Source: Candidatus Alistipes equi (lineage in GTDB: Bacteria > Bacteroidota > Bacteroidia > Bacteroidales > Rikenellaceae). Taken from it: a stretch of 39,614 nucleotides of DNA. The stretch covers positions 1 through 39,614 of the forward strand of contig JAGHTK010000156.1 in NCBI GenBank assembly GCA_018065435.1. The letters run 5' to 3'. The notes under the pieces were generated by a model. It saw only the letters and a program-made list of their open reading frames with translations, was not told the origin of the DNA and made no database searches. Positions 23,605-32,221 of this stretch are shown here, piece after piece (within the stretch, counting starts at the first letter, position 1; each line of letters begins with the position of its first letter). The position numbers and the translations under genes were made by a program.

Positions 23605-26361
23605 ATGAAGAAGTTTTACTTTTTTTTAACATTAGCTACAACTTTAGTAGCAATGCTTGTTTCTTGTCAGAAGGGAACAAATGATATAAATACCATTGAA
23701 AATCAAGGTGTATTTACAGTTACTGCTGATTATGTTGAGCCTGTTGCAGATGTAACGAAGACGGCTTTTGTCGATGACGAGAACCCTTACGTTAAATGGT
23801 TATCAACGGACAAGATTATTGTTTATGAATCTATTGATGGCGAGTATAAATATCACCATAATCAAAAAGGTGATATTATCCTTTCCGATAATGATAAGCA
23901 AGCAAAGTTCAATATCAGTTTGTATACTCCTACAGGAGTTGTTCCTACAGGAAATACATTTTGCTATACTGCTATATATCCTGCAACTGGTGTAAATGAA
24001 GGAACTGGCTTTTATTATTTCGAAATTCCTGCAAGTCAGACGCTTTCGGAAGATGGCAATTTTGCGAGCAATGCAGATATTCTCATCGGTAAACCAATCA
24101 ATATGAATAGCCGCATTTCCACAACAACCAACCTTGAAGTTCAATTCAAGCGACCGGGAACAGTTGTGGCTTTAACCTTAAAAGGGATAACGGCAGGTGA
24201 AACCATATCTTCCGTAAAGGTTACGGCTCCTGAGGGCAAAAAAATTGCAGGACGCTGTAAAATTGATTTAATAACAGGAGTGGTTCCTGAAGATGAAAAA
24301 GCTTACTACGGAGGCACTAATGAAATCACTCTCAACTGCAATATTACAGCAACGGGAAACGATAAATTTTATTTTCGTTGCCTTGATGGCACTTGGACAA
24401 GCGGTAGCGAAGTTTCAATTAATGTTGAGACTGATAAGGCTTATTATTCCAAAACCGTCAATCTTCCCAATGATTATATTTTTGCCGACGGAGGTTTGAC
24501 CAAGTTCGGATTCCAATTCAGCGAAACACATAGGGAAGCGAAGAGTAACGGAACACCTTACACACTCGTTACTTCTAATAGCGACATCTGCGATGGTGCA
24601 TCTTATATTTTTGTTGGAATCAAGGATGATATGTATTATGCCATGTCAGAACAGAATAGCAACAATAGAAAATCCACAGTGGTTTCTGTTCCTGTTGACA
24701 ATGTTATATCCTTGCCTACTAGTACTGAGGCTTATACATTCCAACTTGAAGAAAAAACAGAAGGTTGGGCCATTAAAGATAATACCGCTAGTAGCGTTAA
24801 TAAGGGGGAATATTTATATCCTGCAACAGGAGGAAACTACCTTCGTTCTCAAGAAAATGTCTTGGCATGGACAATTGACATAGATGAGCAAAATTGTGCG
24901 ACAATAAGCGCAAATGAAAAATTGATGAGGTGTAATACAAATCAAACACCTTTGTTCGCCTGCTATTCTTCTGGGCAATCACCTATATATCTCTATGTAG
25001 ACAAATCTACTTGTAAAGAAAAACTTGCTACACCTGTTCTTGGAACTCCTACCGTAAATCATTTCACAAAGTCCATTACCATTACTTGGACCGATGTTGC
25101 AAATGCAACAGTATATGAGGTTTCTTGTGGGGAACAAAAGCAAAATATAAATCCTGGTGTTCAGACCCACACATTCAACGAACTTTCCGCAGGAGATTAT
25201 ACTATTACTGTAAAGGCCGTGGATGGAACAGATACATATACATCTGCAACAGCGACAACTGGTAAAATCACTCTTGGTGATCCTACAATTACCCTTAGCA
25301 CGACTGAAGTTGTCAATGTCGCAGCTGAAGGCGGAGACTTTGAAGATATTACATATGAATTGAATTATGCCGAGGATAAAGACCTTTCTTGGACCTGCGA
25401 CGGAACGGTCGTAACAAAGGTTGTCGTTGTCGCTGACGGCGGAAAAATTGTTTACAGTGTTTCCGAAAACGCCGCTAATGAAGGCCGAAATGGCGAGATT
25501 AAGGTTACGCTCAACGGCGAAACTAAGACCATTACCATTTCACAACTCGGTAAAGGCGCCGCACCTGATCCTGTTCTTACAAAACTCAAGGACATCTCTG
25601 ACGTTCCTGCTGCGGGAGTAACAGGTGTAACAGAAAGCGAAGTTTACTCTCTTGAAAATGCAGAAGTAGGAGATTTGACCATTACTCCTGATGGCGAAAT
25701 AGTAACTGCGGCTTCTTCAACAACTTTAGGTTCCATTACCTATACAGTTGCCGCTAACACTGGCGAAGCACGCACAGGTTCGATTACCATCAGCATTGGC
25801 AGTACGGAATCTATTGAGATTAGCGTATCACAGTTAACCGGAGTCAGCCACGATTATAAATTGGTTGAATCTTCATTAACAGACTGGCGTGGTGATTACC
25901 TAATAGCATACTCAGATGATGTCTTCATGGACGGCTCACTTGCAGGTGGCACTAATGGCGTTGGAAAAACGCAGTCACATGTTGCTCCCGCCAATAATTT
26001 GTCTAGTGATAAGAAGACAGTTTCAGAAAGTTGGGGTGATACTCACTATGTAACGATAGAGGCAATTAATGACACGGATTTATCAAAAGGCTATGTTATA
26101 AAGAGTCACAGTCAAACGACCCCCTACTTCTATCAAACAAGCAATAAGAATGGTATGACTAGTACTGCAACGAAAGCTACAGCGGCAAAATATCCGATCA
26201 CCATTGAATTTACTTCAAGTTCTGACATTAAAATCAAACTCGGTGGAGAAGCAGCTGGCGCTGTTCTTCGTTACAATAAAACCAATGGCACTACTGGCGA
26301 AATGTTCCGCTTCTATAAAAATTGTGGACAATATGCAATATATCTTTATAAAAAGCAATAA
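23605..26361 (+). CDS. Large fimbrillin-like lipoprotein with BACON domains (copy 1)
   Basis: The ATG at 23605 gives 918 residues with lipobox LVSC (Cys21); the frame also opens four codons earlier at a TTG. The N-terminal 300 residues are fimbrillin-like (TKTAFVDDENPYVKW, YTAIYPAT, VQFKRPGTVVALTLKG). A middle beta domain (about 315-470) and a fibronectin-III-like segment (about 475-560) follow. Two BACON-like repeats end in TITISQLG and IEISVSQL, and a C-terminal domain begins YKLVESSLTDW. Surface display is likely, with adhesion or carbohydrate binding as candidate roles. It is a paralogue of the 27935 gene in the same order of parts. Confidence 0.75.
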   Translation: MKKFYFFLTLATTLVAMLVSCQKGTNDINTIENQGVFTVTADYVEPVADVTKTAFVDDENPYVKWLSTDKIIVYESIDGEYKYHHNQKGDIILSDNDKQAKFNISLYTPTGVVPTGNTFCYTAIYPATGVNEGTGFYYFEIPASQTLSEDGNFASNADILIGKPINMNSRISTTTNLEVQFKRPGTVVALTLKGITAGETISSVKVTAPEGKKIAGRCKIDLITGVVPEDEKAYYGGTNEITLNCNITATGNDKFYFRCLDGTWTSGSEVSINVETDKAYYSKTVNLPNDYIFADGGLTKFGFQFSETHREAKSNGTPYTLVTSNSDICDGASYIFVGIKDDMYYAMSEQNSNNRKSTVVSVPVDNVISLPTSTEAYTFQLEEKTEGWAIKDNTASSVNKGEYLYPATGGNYLRSQENVLAWTIDIDEQNCATISANEKLMRCNTNQTPLFACYSSGQSPIYLYVDKSTCKEKLATPVLGTPTVNHFTKSITITWTDVANATVYEVSCGEQKQNINPGVQTHTFNELSAGDYTITVKAVDGTDTYTSATATTGKITLGDPTITLSTTEVVNVAAEGGDFEDITYELNYAEDKDLSWTCDGTVVTKVVVVADGGKIVYSVSENAANEGRNGEIKVTLNGETKTITISQLGKGAAPDPVLTKLKDISDVPAAGVTGVTESEVYSLENAEVGDLTITPDGEIVTAASSTTLGSITYTVAANTGEARTGSITISIGSTESIEISVSQLTGVSHDYKLVESSLTDWRGDYLIAYSDDVFMDGSLAGGTNGVGKTQSHVAPANNLSSDKKTVSESWGDTHYVTIEAINDTDLSKGYVIKSHSQTTPYFYQTSNKNGMTSTATKATAAKYPITIEFTSSSDIKIKLGGEAAGAVLRYNKTNGTTGEMFRFYKNCGQYAIYLYKKQ

Positions 26362-26407
26362 TTAATTCCTATCACTTATTTCTGCAGACTGGTGTATTAA
26401 GTCCATT

Positions 26408-26435
26408 AAAAGGTCAGGTCTAAGCCTGACCTTTT
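26408..26435 (+). terminator. Terminator after lipoprotein copy 1
   Basis: AAAAGGTCAGG pairs perfectly with CCTGACCTTTT across a 6-base loop, 46 bases after the stop codon. The same hairpin recurs at 31450-31477 behind copy 2. Confidence 0.75.
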
Positions 26436-26477
26436 GATTCAAAAGCAATACTTTGCGCACCGCGAGTGACTTGCATT

Positions 26478-26900
26478 ATGCACCACCTCTACCTTTCATA
26501 CCAACCCAATACAATCATATTCTGCAAAGAATGCAATGGATAAAGTCTTGGTACAAAATAGAGGCTATGGTATATAACATTATCTTTAACAAAAAATTCT
26601 CTAAAAGGGTATAAAAATCTCAAATCGTCAAGATAGTGCATCATGTACCATTGAGACCAAATGTAACGTAAGCCTCCGGCTTGTAACATTAAGATAAAGT
26701 GTAATCACAACAGCCATGATGGCATCCATTCAAGTCCTCAGATTGATTCCAACATCTTTACAAGAACTAATAAGTAAGCCATCGTAGTGCGATAGGATGA
26801 AAAAATTGGTACCATAAAATACTCCATCATAGCAGCACTTGTTCTCTATAAGGATATGCCTAATACTTAAAATCTTATCAGCAACTAAAGAAGATGTGTA
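26478..26900 (+). pseudogene. Degenerate copy of the serine recombinase gene
   Basis: From ATG at 26478 the first 27 bases encode HHLYLSYQP exactly as in the intact recombinase at 31558. Clear nucleotide similarity continues to about 26690, for example the shared ATATAACATTATC block and the GTC.TGGT.CAAAA.GAGGCT run. Frameshifts and stops (TAA and TAG within the first 30 codons) break the frame. Weaker similarity appears to extend to roughly 26850-26900 (CGTAGTGCGAT against CGTAGTGAACGA). The upstream ACTTTGCGCAC region also matches. The right boundary is approximate. Confidence 0.7.
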
Positions 26901-27031
26901 AAGAAAGGAACTTCCCACACTCGTACTTTTACATAAATCCAGGCGCTCTCAGATAGAATCAAACACTCTACACGAATCACCAGCAATGTCATTCATGTTG
27001 CTAAAATGTTATTATTTATCTTCAAGTATAA

Positions 27032-27062
27032 TTTGCATAAATTTAGGTTTTAATTAATTTTG
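27032..27062 (+). promoter_or_regulatory. Bacteroidetes-type promoter far upstream of the second module
   Basis: TTTG at 27032-27035, a 19-base spacer and TAATTTTG at 27055-27062 match the consensus exactly. Transcription would begin near 27069, about 680 bases before the short peptide gene. That implies a very long leader or a separate non-coding transcript. Confidence 0.5.
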
Positions 27063-27629
27063 CGAAAATAGATTACTACCACCCCATTATAGTGGGTTAA
27101 TCGTTCTTTGAAATGATTGAAATATAGTCTTGAAATGTGTTTTTAAGCCAACGGACTTGAATTTTAAGCTTTACAATACAAGTTGTATGTTGTTATAATA
27201 AAGTTCATTCCACACTTTGATTTAATTCATACGCATTGACTTATCGAAAAAATTATGATAGACACAAACACCATTACAAGAATTTTGTAAAATTCCAATT
27301 GGTATAATACCATAATATGGACTAAACCGAAATTTGAATAATTATACAGAGCCATTCACTTCAAGCACACTTGAAATGGTTTACATCTAAAAGAGTCCTT
27401 GTTAGAATGAATTACAAAGTACCTTGCATACAGATAAGTCTTCATATAAAGTTCACCTCGAAAAGACTAATTTCAATTATACCAAAAATTCGATTATTCC
27501 CTCTTTTTGAGGTTATTTGATTAATTTAATCTCGTCCCTATTTAAGTTAGGACACTAATAAAATTATGGCCTTTTTAAGTTACATTTTCTCTTTAACACC
27601 TATCCATACGATAGGTAAAAACACCATCT

Positions 27630-27638
27630 GGGGGGGGG
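27630..27638 (+). repeat. Run of nine G residues
   Basis: A homopolymeric G9 tract in an AT-rich leader, 109 bases before the short peptide gene of module 2. Such tracts can slip during replication. Confidence 0.9.
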
Positions 27639-27684
27639 TAAAATGTAACTTTCAATCAACAACATACGGGAATAATCCCTCATT

Positions 27685-27715
27685 AGCTGCACTCGAAAAT
27701 GGTGCGGCTTTTTTT
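27685..27715 (+). promoter_or_regulatory. Terminator-like hairpin in the leader of module 2
   Basis: AGCTGCAC (27685-27692) pairs with GTGCGGCT (27702-27709; 8 bp, one G-T pair) over a 9-base loop, followed by seven T residues. It lies 31 bases upstream of the short peptide gene and points the same way, so it would stop the module's own transcript unless relieved. Confidence 0.55.
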
Positions 27716-27746
27716 GTTTGTGAAAAACACATAAAATACTATAGCT

Positions 27747-27920
27747 ATGTTAAAAAACAATCTTAAAACAATGGAGACGTATACGTCCCCAACTATCAAA
27801 TTAGCACAAGTAAAATCACGGAGTGTGCTATGTCAAAGTCCACTGAGCGAGAATTCTGCCGATCCTAGTTGGAATTTGGGTGAATCCAGTGAATATATTA
27901 ACAACTATGGTGATCTTTAA
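27747..27920 (+). CDS. Short peptide gene preceding the second lipoprotein
   Basis: The ATG at 27747 gives 57 residues starting MLKNNLKTMETYTSPTIKLA, then a CQSPLSEN segment and an acidic, aromatic end (YINNYGDL). It shares the MLKNN..M..Y.SP start with the 23416 peptide; the rest is diverged except for composition. Bases around the start (CTATGTTAAAAAACAATC) are identical in both copies. The stop lies 14 bases before the lipoprotein ATG, and a GGAGG sequence in between fits a ribosome-binding site for that gene. Confidence 0.65.
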   Translation: MLKNNLKTMETYTSPTIKLAQVKSRSVLCQSPLSENSADPSWNLGESSEYINNYGDL

Positions 27921-27934
27921 TGGAGGGTACGCAT

Positions 27935-30900
27935 ATGAAAAAGCTTATATCAATTCTCACCATTGCTATCCTTTCATTTGCTACAATCACTTCATGTACA
28001 AATGAAGTACAGACAGCAATTGAAGAAAATGGAATTAATATTACCATAATCGGAGGCGACAAAGATTTAAATAACGATTCGTCAAATACTAAGACGTATG
28101 TTTCGGAAGAAGGAAATACCGTTCATGTGTATTGGCAGAATGTTGAAACAGAAAAATTGATGGTCTATGAACTCATCGATAATGGAGATACGGATATTCG
28201 TTATAATGAGTCTTTACAGGCCGATATCAAAGATGGTGGCGTAACGGCAGAGTTCCAAACTTCTATTTATGGTGAAACACCCACGGGTGAGCATACTTAT
28301 AAATATACTGCAATTTATCCTTCAAGTTGTGCTTCAAAATCCGACGGAAAATACCGCGTCGAAATTCCTCAGGTTCAAAACCTCAATGGAACCAACCTTG
28401 CTCCCGATGCCGACGTTCTTGTAGGAGTACCTCACGACAATGGTAATACCAGAATAGCCGAAGGAGCAACTATCCCTTATCAGTTTAAGAGATTTGGTAC
28501 AACCGTCAAAATGACATTGAAGGGTATTTCTAAAGACGAGACGGTAAACAAAGTTGAAATTACAGCCCCTAAGGGAATTTCCGGTTTTGGAGTCGTCGAT
28601 CTTACAAGTGGTGAGGTTACAGAAACAACCGGACATAAAACATCTATAACTCTAAACCTTAATCAGGTCGTTGATGAAACAACAAATATATCAGTATGGT
28701 TTAGAGTCCTCAGTGGAACATGGACTGTTTCCAAAGACAAGCCGCTGAAGGTTGTGGTTACCACAGATGCAGCGACTTACACCAAGGAAATCACAGCTAT
28801 TGCGTCAACTGAGAACAATCTAGAATTTGCTGAGGGTGGACTTACCACTTTAGGTATTTCTGGAATGACACGCGACGAAAATTCTGCAATCGAAGATGGT
28901 GAATACGTGATTACAGCTGTCAATGTAAGCACTAATTATATAATGCTTGCATACGAGTCCGGAAATAACATCAAGTCAGAAACCTACACTTTGAATGAAG
29001 ATGGTAATTTCGTTTTTAATGCATCCTCTACTCACGAACCTGAAGAATGTGTATATACATTTACACGTGTAACAGAAGGCGACTATAAGGGGTACTATAC
29101 AATTAAGGACCATAAAGGTAATTATCTTTATGCAGCAGGAGACAATAGTGGAGGTAAAAACCAAAATTATTTAAAAGCTTATAACCCTGAAACTAAAGAT
29201 GATACATATTATTGGTTAATTACATATGTGGATGAAGAATATTCAATTACTGCAAAATCAAGCAACAGTAATCAATTGAAATTCAATTCTGCATCAAATC
29301 AATTGATGTTCAGTTGCTATACAAGCGGTCAAACAGCCGTAACGTTGTATCCTGCTAGTAAACTTGTAATTGACAGAACTCCTAGAATTGAAGTTTCAGC
29401 AGAAGAATTAAATTATGCCGCTGATGGAACGACGAAGGATTCTCAGATTACTGTCAAGGCAAAATATTGCGAAGGACTTTCGGCGACAAGCAACGACGAA
29501 TGGATTTCAAACATATCAATTTCTGAGGGTGTTCTTGTTCTTACAGTTTCAGCGAACACAGTTGTTCAAGAGCGTCAAGGTGTCATAACAATCAGTTCAA
29601 CAACAGCTGATGTTGAATCTAAATCAATAACGATTAAGCAGGCTGCTCACAGCGATCAGCCTCAAGGTGGTGATGGTATAATAAACTTTGGTAATGGAGA
29701 TGGGGATTGTGCTATCGATGACACTTCTGTAACGGGAACAGATAGCAATTTTAATGAGTGGATGATAACCACTAGCGGCACCACCTATTTTGGGCAGAAT
29801 GCCAATTATAGTCAAATAGGTTCAAGTAATAATCCTGCATCCAGCATCACCTTTACGACCACCTTACCTGACAATGTTCAGATTACTGATTTCTCTGCAA
29901 AATTCGGAGGGTTCTCTGGAACTGCAGGTACGGTTGAGTTAAAAGTTGGAGAAACTGAAGTTGGCTCAGGTAGTCTCGCAAGCACGGACGTCACTGTCAA
30001 TATAGATGAAAACAAAAAAGGCACCATTGGCAAGGTGTTAACTGTTACTGTCACAGGTATTTCCAAAGGTGTAAAGGCATATTACATTTCATATGCATAT
30101 GAACCTATTAAGGCAGTTGAAAGTATTGCGATAAAGACTGCTCCTACCCAAACGACATATTTTGTAGGTGAAAAATTCAACCCTGCAGGTCTTGTGATTA
30201 CTGCTACTTATGATGATGCTTCAACGAAGGATATCGCATATGCAGGGAATGAAAGCAAGTTTACTTTTAATCCAACTCTCGACGCTGAATTACAGACTTC
30301 AAACAACTCTATAGAAATAACATATGGCGAAAAATCAACGACTCAGAACATCACCGTTAAGACTCGTCCGGAATTCACAGTTACACCTTCAAATAACGCA
30401 GCAGAACCTATATTGATAGGAGAAGGCGAGTATAATGGTGAACCTATCAGTGTTATAGTTGGAACAGATGTAGTTTGGACTGTAGCCAAGGTGTCTGGTG
30501 ATGACGTTATCGAATTCACTGAGGGTGGCACAAGTTCCGGAAGCATTAGCGTGAAGATTGATGCTAATACTGGCGCAGCACGTAATTTTGTTCTCAGAGT
30601 ATCTTCTAGTACCGCCGGCGTATCTCCCGCTTCATACGATGTATATCTGCATCAAGATGCATCGTCTACAGTTACCACCATTGCCCTTGCTACGCCTACA
30701 GGCCTGGCATACGACGATAGCACCAAAAAACTCACCTGGAACGCTGTTACAACTGATGTAAACGGAACAGCACTTGTTGAATATATACCTACATACCAAA
30801 TCAACATTGATAATAGTGGCTGGAAAAATGCTTCATCTCCATTCGCTCTATCAACATTGAGTGCAGGCTCTCATACAGCTCAATTAAAAGCAATAGGCAA

Positions 30901-31402
30901 TGGTACTGTTTATGGTGATTCGGAAGCCAGTGACTTATACGAATTCACAAAATCTAATCCGACATGGAAACTCGTTACAGATGCATCGACACTAAAAGCA
31001 GGTGATAAGATTGTCATTGCATCAAGAGATAAAGGAAAATCAGCTACTGATATTACTTCAGATTATATGGGTGAGGTTGCTTCGACTTTTAGTACTGATA
31101 AAAATACCATTACGTCTCTTGGAACTGGCACAGTTGAATTGACAATAGGAGGTTCATCAGATGCATGGACTCTTACAAATAGTTCTGGAAAAAAGCTTGG
31201 TTCAACTGCAGTAAAGAAAGTTGCATGGGATAGTGAAACAACAACTTGGAGTATATCTATTTCAAATGGTAATGCAACCATCCAAAATGGAAAAGATGCT
31301 TATGGACGCTTCCTTCATAATGTTAATTCTACACGTTTTACAACTTATACAAGTGCTACAAATGCTAGTATGTTATTGCCTCAGATATATCGCTACGAAT
31401 AA
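27935..31402 (+). CDS. Large fimbrillin-like lipoprotein with BACON and Ig-like domains (copy 2)
   Basis: The ATG at 27935 is preceded nine bases upstream by GGAGG and gives 1155 residues with lipobox TSC (Cys21). The fimbrillin-like N-terminus (TKTYVSEEGNTVHVYW, YTAIYPSS, YQFKRFGTTVKMTLKG) parallels copy 1. A middle domain (EDGEYVITAVNVSTNY) and a BACON-like domain (about 485-570, ending SITIKQAA) follow. A bacterial Ig-like segment (IAIKTAPTQTTYFVGEKFNP) then precedes another BACON-like part. The C-terminal domain opens WKLVTDASTLKAGDKIVIAS. Outer-membrane surface exposure is likely. It is longer than copy 1 mainly because of the extra internal domains. Confidence 0.78.
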   Translation: MKKLISILTIAILSFATITSCTNEVQTAIEENGINITIIGGDKDLNNDSSNTKTYVSEEGNTVHVYWQNVETEKLMVYELIDNGDTDIRYNESLQADIKDGGVTAEFQTSIYGETPTGEHTYKYTAIYPSSCASKSDGKYRVEIPQVQNLNGTNLAPDADVLVGVPHDNGNTRIAEGATIPYQFKRFGTTVKMTLKGISKDETVNKVEITAPKGISGFGVVDLTSGEVTETTGHKTSITLNLNQVVDETTNISVWFRVLSGTWTVSKDKPLKVVVTTDAATYTKEITAIASTENNLEFAEGGLTTLGISGMTRDENSAIEDGEYVITAVNVSTNYIMLAYESGNNIKSETYTLNEDGNFVFNASSTHEPEECVYTFTRVTEGDYKGYYTIKDHKGNYLYAAGDNSGGKNQNYLKAYNPETKDDTYYWLITYVDEEYSITAKSSNSNQLKFNSASNQLMFSCYTSGQTAVTLYPASKLVIDRTPRIEVSAEELNYAADGTTKDSQITVKAKYCEGLSATSNDEWISNISISEGVLVLTVSANTVVQERQGVITISSTTADVESKSITIKQAAHSDQPQGGDGIINFGNGDGDCAIDDTSVTGTDSNFNEWMITTSGTTYFGQNANYSQIGSSNNPASSITFTTTLPDNVQITDFSAKFGGFSGTAGTVELKVGETEVGSGSLASTDVTVNIDENKKGTIGKVLTVTVTGISKGVKAYYISYAYEPIKAVESIAIKTAPTQTTYFVGEKFNPAGLVITATYDDASTKDIAYAGNESKFTFNPTLDAELQTSNNSIEITYGEKSTTQNITVKTRPEFTVTPSNNAAEPILIGEGEYNGEPISVIVGTDVVWTVAKVSGDDVIEFTEGGTSSGSISVKIDANTGAARNFVLRVSSSTAGVSPASYDVYLHQDASSTVTTIALATPTGLAYDDSTKKLTWNAVTTDVNGTALVEYIPTYQINIDNSGWKNASSPFALSTLSAGSHTAQLKAIGNGTVYGDSEASDLYEFTKSNPTWKLVTDASTLKAGDKIVIASRDKGKSATDITSDYMGEVASTFSTDKNTITSLGTGTVELTIGGSSDAWTLTNSSGKKLGSTAVKKVAWDSETTTWSISISNGNATIQNGKDAYGRFLHNVNSTRFTTYTSATNASMLLPQIYRYE

Positions 31403-31449
31403 AACAGACTTTTTACACACCCCAATGGTCTTGTGTAAAGAATCTCTCT

Positions 31450-31477
31450 AAAGGTCAGGCCAGTGGCCTGACCTTTT
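31450..31477 (+). terminator. Terminator after lipoprotein copy 2
   Basis: AAAGGTCAGGCC pairs with GGCCTGACCTTT across a 3-base loop, followed by a T. The GGTCAGG...CCTGACC core is identical to the hairpin after copy 1. Confidence 0.75.
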
Positions 31478-31557
31478 AACCCACTGAAGCGGAAATGACA
31501 ACAAAAACAATACTTTACGCACACGCGAATGACTCGTGTATTGCACAAAAATAACAA

Positions 31558-32142
31558 ATGCACCACCTCTACCTTTCATACCAACCCGACACCAACGCAT
31601 TTCAGAAGGAACGTGATGCGCTGGAGTCATGGTGCAAAAAGGAGGCTGTGGAATATAACATTATCACTGAAAACTTCTCTGAAAGAGTATCAAAGCCGCA
31701 GATAGAAAAACTGCTGCGTCCTGTTCACATTGGAGACATAGTCATTGCGACACATCTCACGCGCCTCGGCAGAAGCATAAAGATGCTAATGAACGTTCTG
31801 CAGACTATCTATTGTAAAGGTGCAGAGGTATTCTGTCTTGATACAGGGACCATCAGCAAGGACATTCTTAAATCATTGGAACTCGTAGAAAACATAGATA
31901 AACAAATCCGTAGTGAACGAAGCATGGAGGGTCTGCAAAAAGCCGCCCATCAGGGCAAACAATTCGGTCGTCCTGTAGGTCGGAAAAAGATTCCTGAAAA
32001 GAACGTTCTTTACGGCAAAACCGAACTTATAGATAAGATGATTGCCGACGGCATCTCAAAAACTGAAATCGCTAAAAGACTTGACGTTTCAAGAGGTACC
32101 ATAATAAGTTATCTAAAATCTACAAAAGAAGATAATAGTTAG
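31558..32142 (+). CDS. Serine recombinase (resolvase/invertase family)
   Basis: The 194-residue protein has the catalytic serine at position 7 in LYLSYQP, with Gln16 nine residues on as in the family. D60 sits in HIGDIVIATHL, and the active-site arginines R69 and R72 lie in LTRLGRS. The long helix runs through IRSERSMEGLQKAAHQGKQFGRP, and a helix-turn-helix follows at about 160-187 (GISKTEIAKRLDVSRGTI). The length fits small DNA invertases and resolvases. The usual RVS before the serine is replaced by YLS. It follows the lipoprotein terminator by about 80 bases. An eroded copy sits in the same place behind copy 1, so the recombinase belongs to the module. Confidence 0.88.
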   Translation: MHHLYLSYQPDTNAFQKERDALESWCKKEAVEYNIITENFSERVSKPQIEKLLRPVHIGDIVIATHLTRLGRSIKMLMNVLQTIYCKGAEVFCLDTGTISKDILKSLELVENIDKQIRSERSMEGLQKAAHQGKQFGRPVGRKKIPEKNVLYGKTELIDKMIADGISKTEIAKRLDVSRGTIISYLKSTKEDNS

Positions 32143-32158
32143 TACCTACCAACCTTAG

Positions 32159-32221
32159 TCCAATCATCAATTTCTGGATCTCGATGTTCCAGATGATATC
32201 TATGTAGATTTAGGCAACTAA
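32159..32221 (+). pseudogene. Possible tail of a third short peptide gene
   Basis: Between a TAG at 32156 and a TAA at 32219 the frame reads SNHQFLDLDVPDDIYVDLGN. This is a protein-like, acidic-aromatic sequence with no start codon, reminiscent of the ends of the two short peptides. It may be the last piece of a decayed third module. The evidence is thin. Confidence 0.25.

Larger units (their letters stand above)
26901..27746. other. Long AT-rich gap upstream of the second module
   Basis: No protein gene is supportable. The gap contains a perfect promoter match at 27032-27062 and a weaker one at 27516-27546 (TTTG-N19-TATTTAAG). A 10-bp inverted repeat TTGGTATAAT (27299-27308) / ATTATACCAA (27476-27485), a run of nine G at 27630-27638 and a terminator-like hairpin at 27685-27715 are also present. 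This much signal without a gene suggests a long regulated leader or a small RNA. Confidence 0.4.

Noticed and set aside
28334-28636. 100-residue minus-strand frame inside lipoprotein copy 2
   Set aside because: Antisense to a well-supported coding sequence with signal peptide and domains; no family features.
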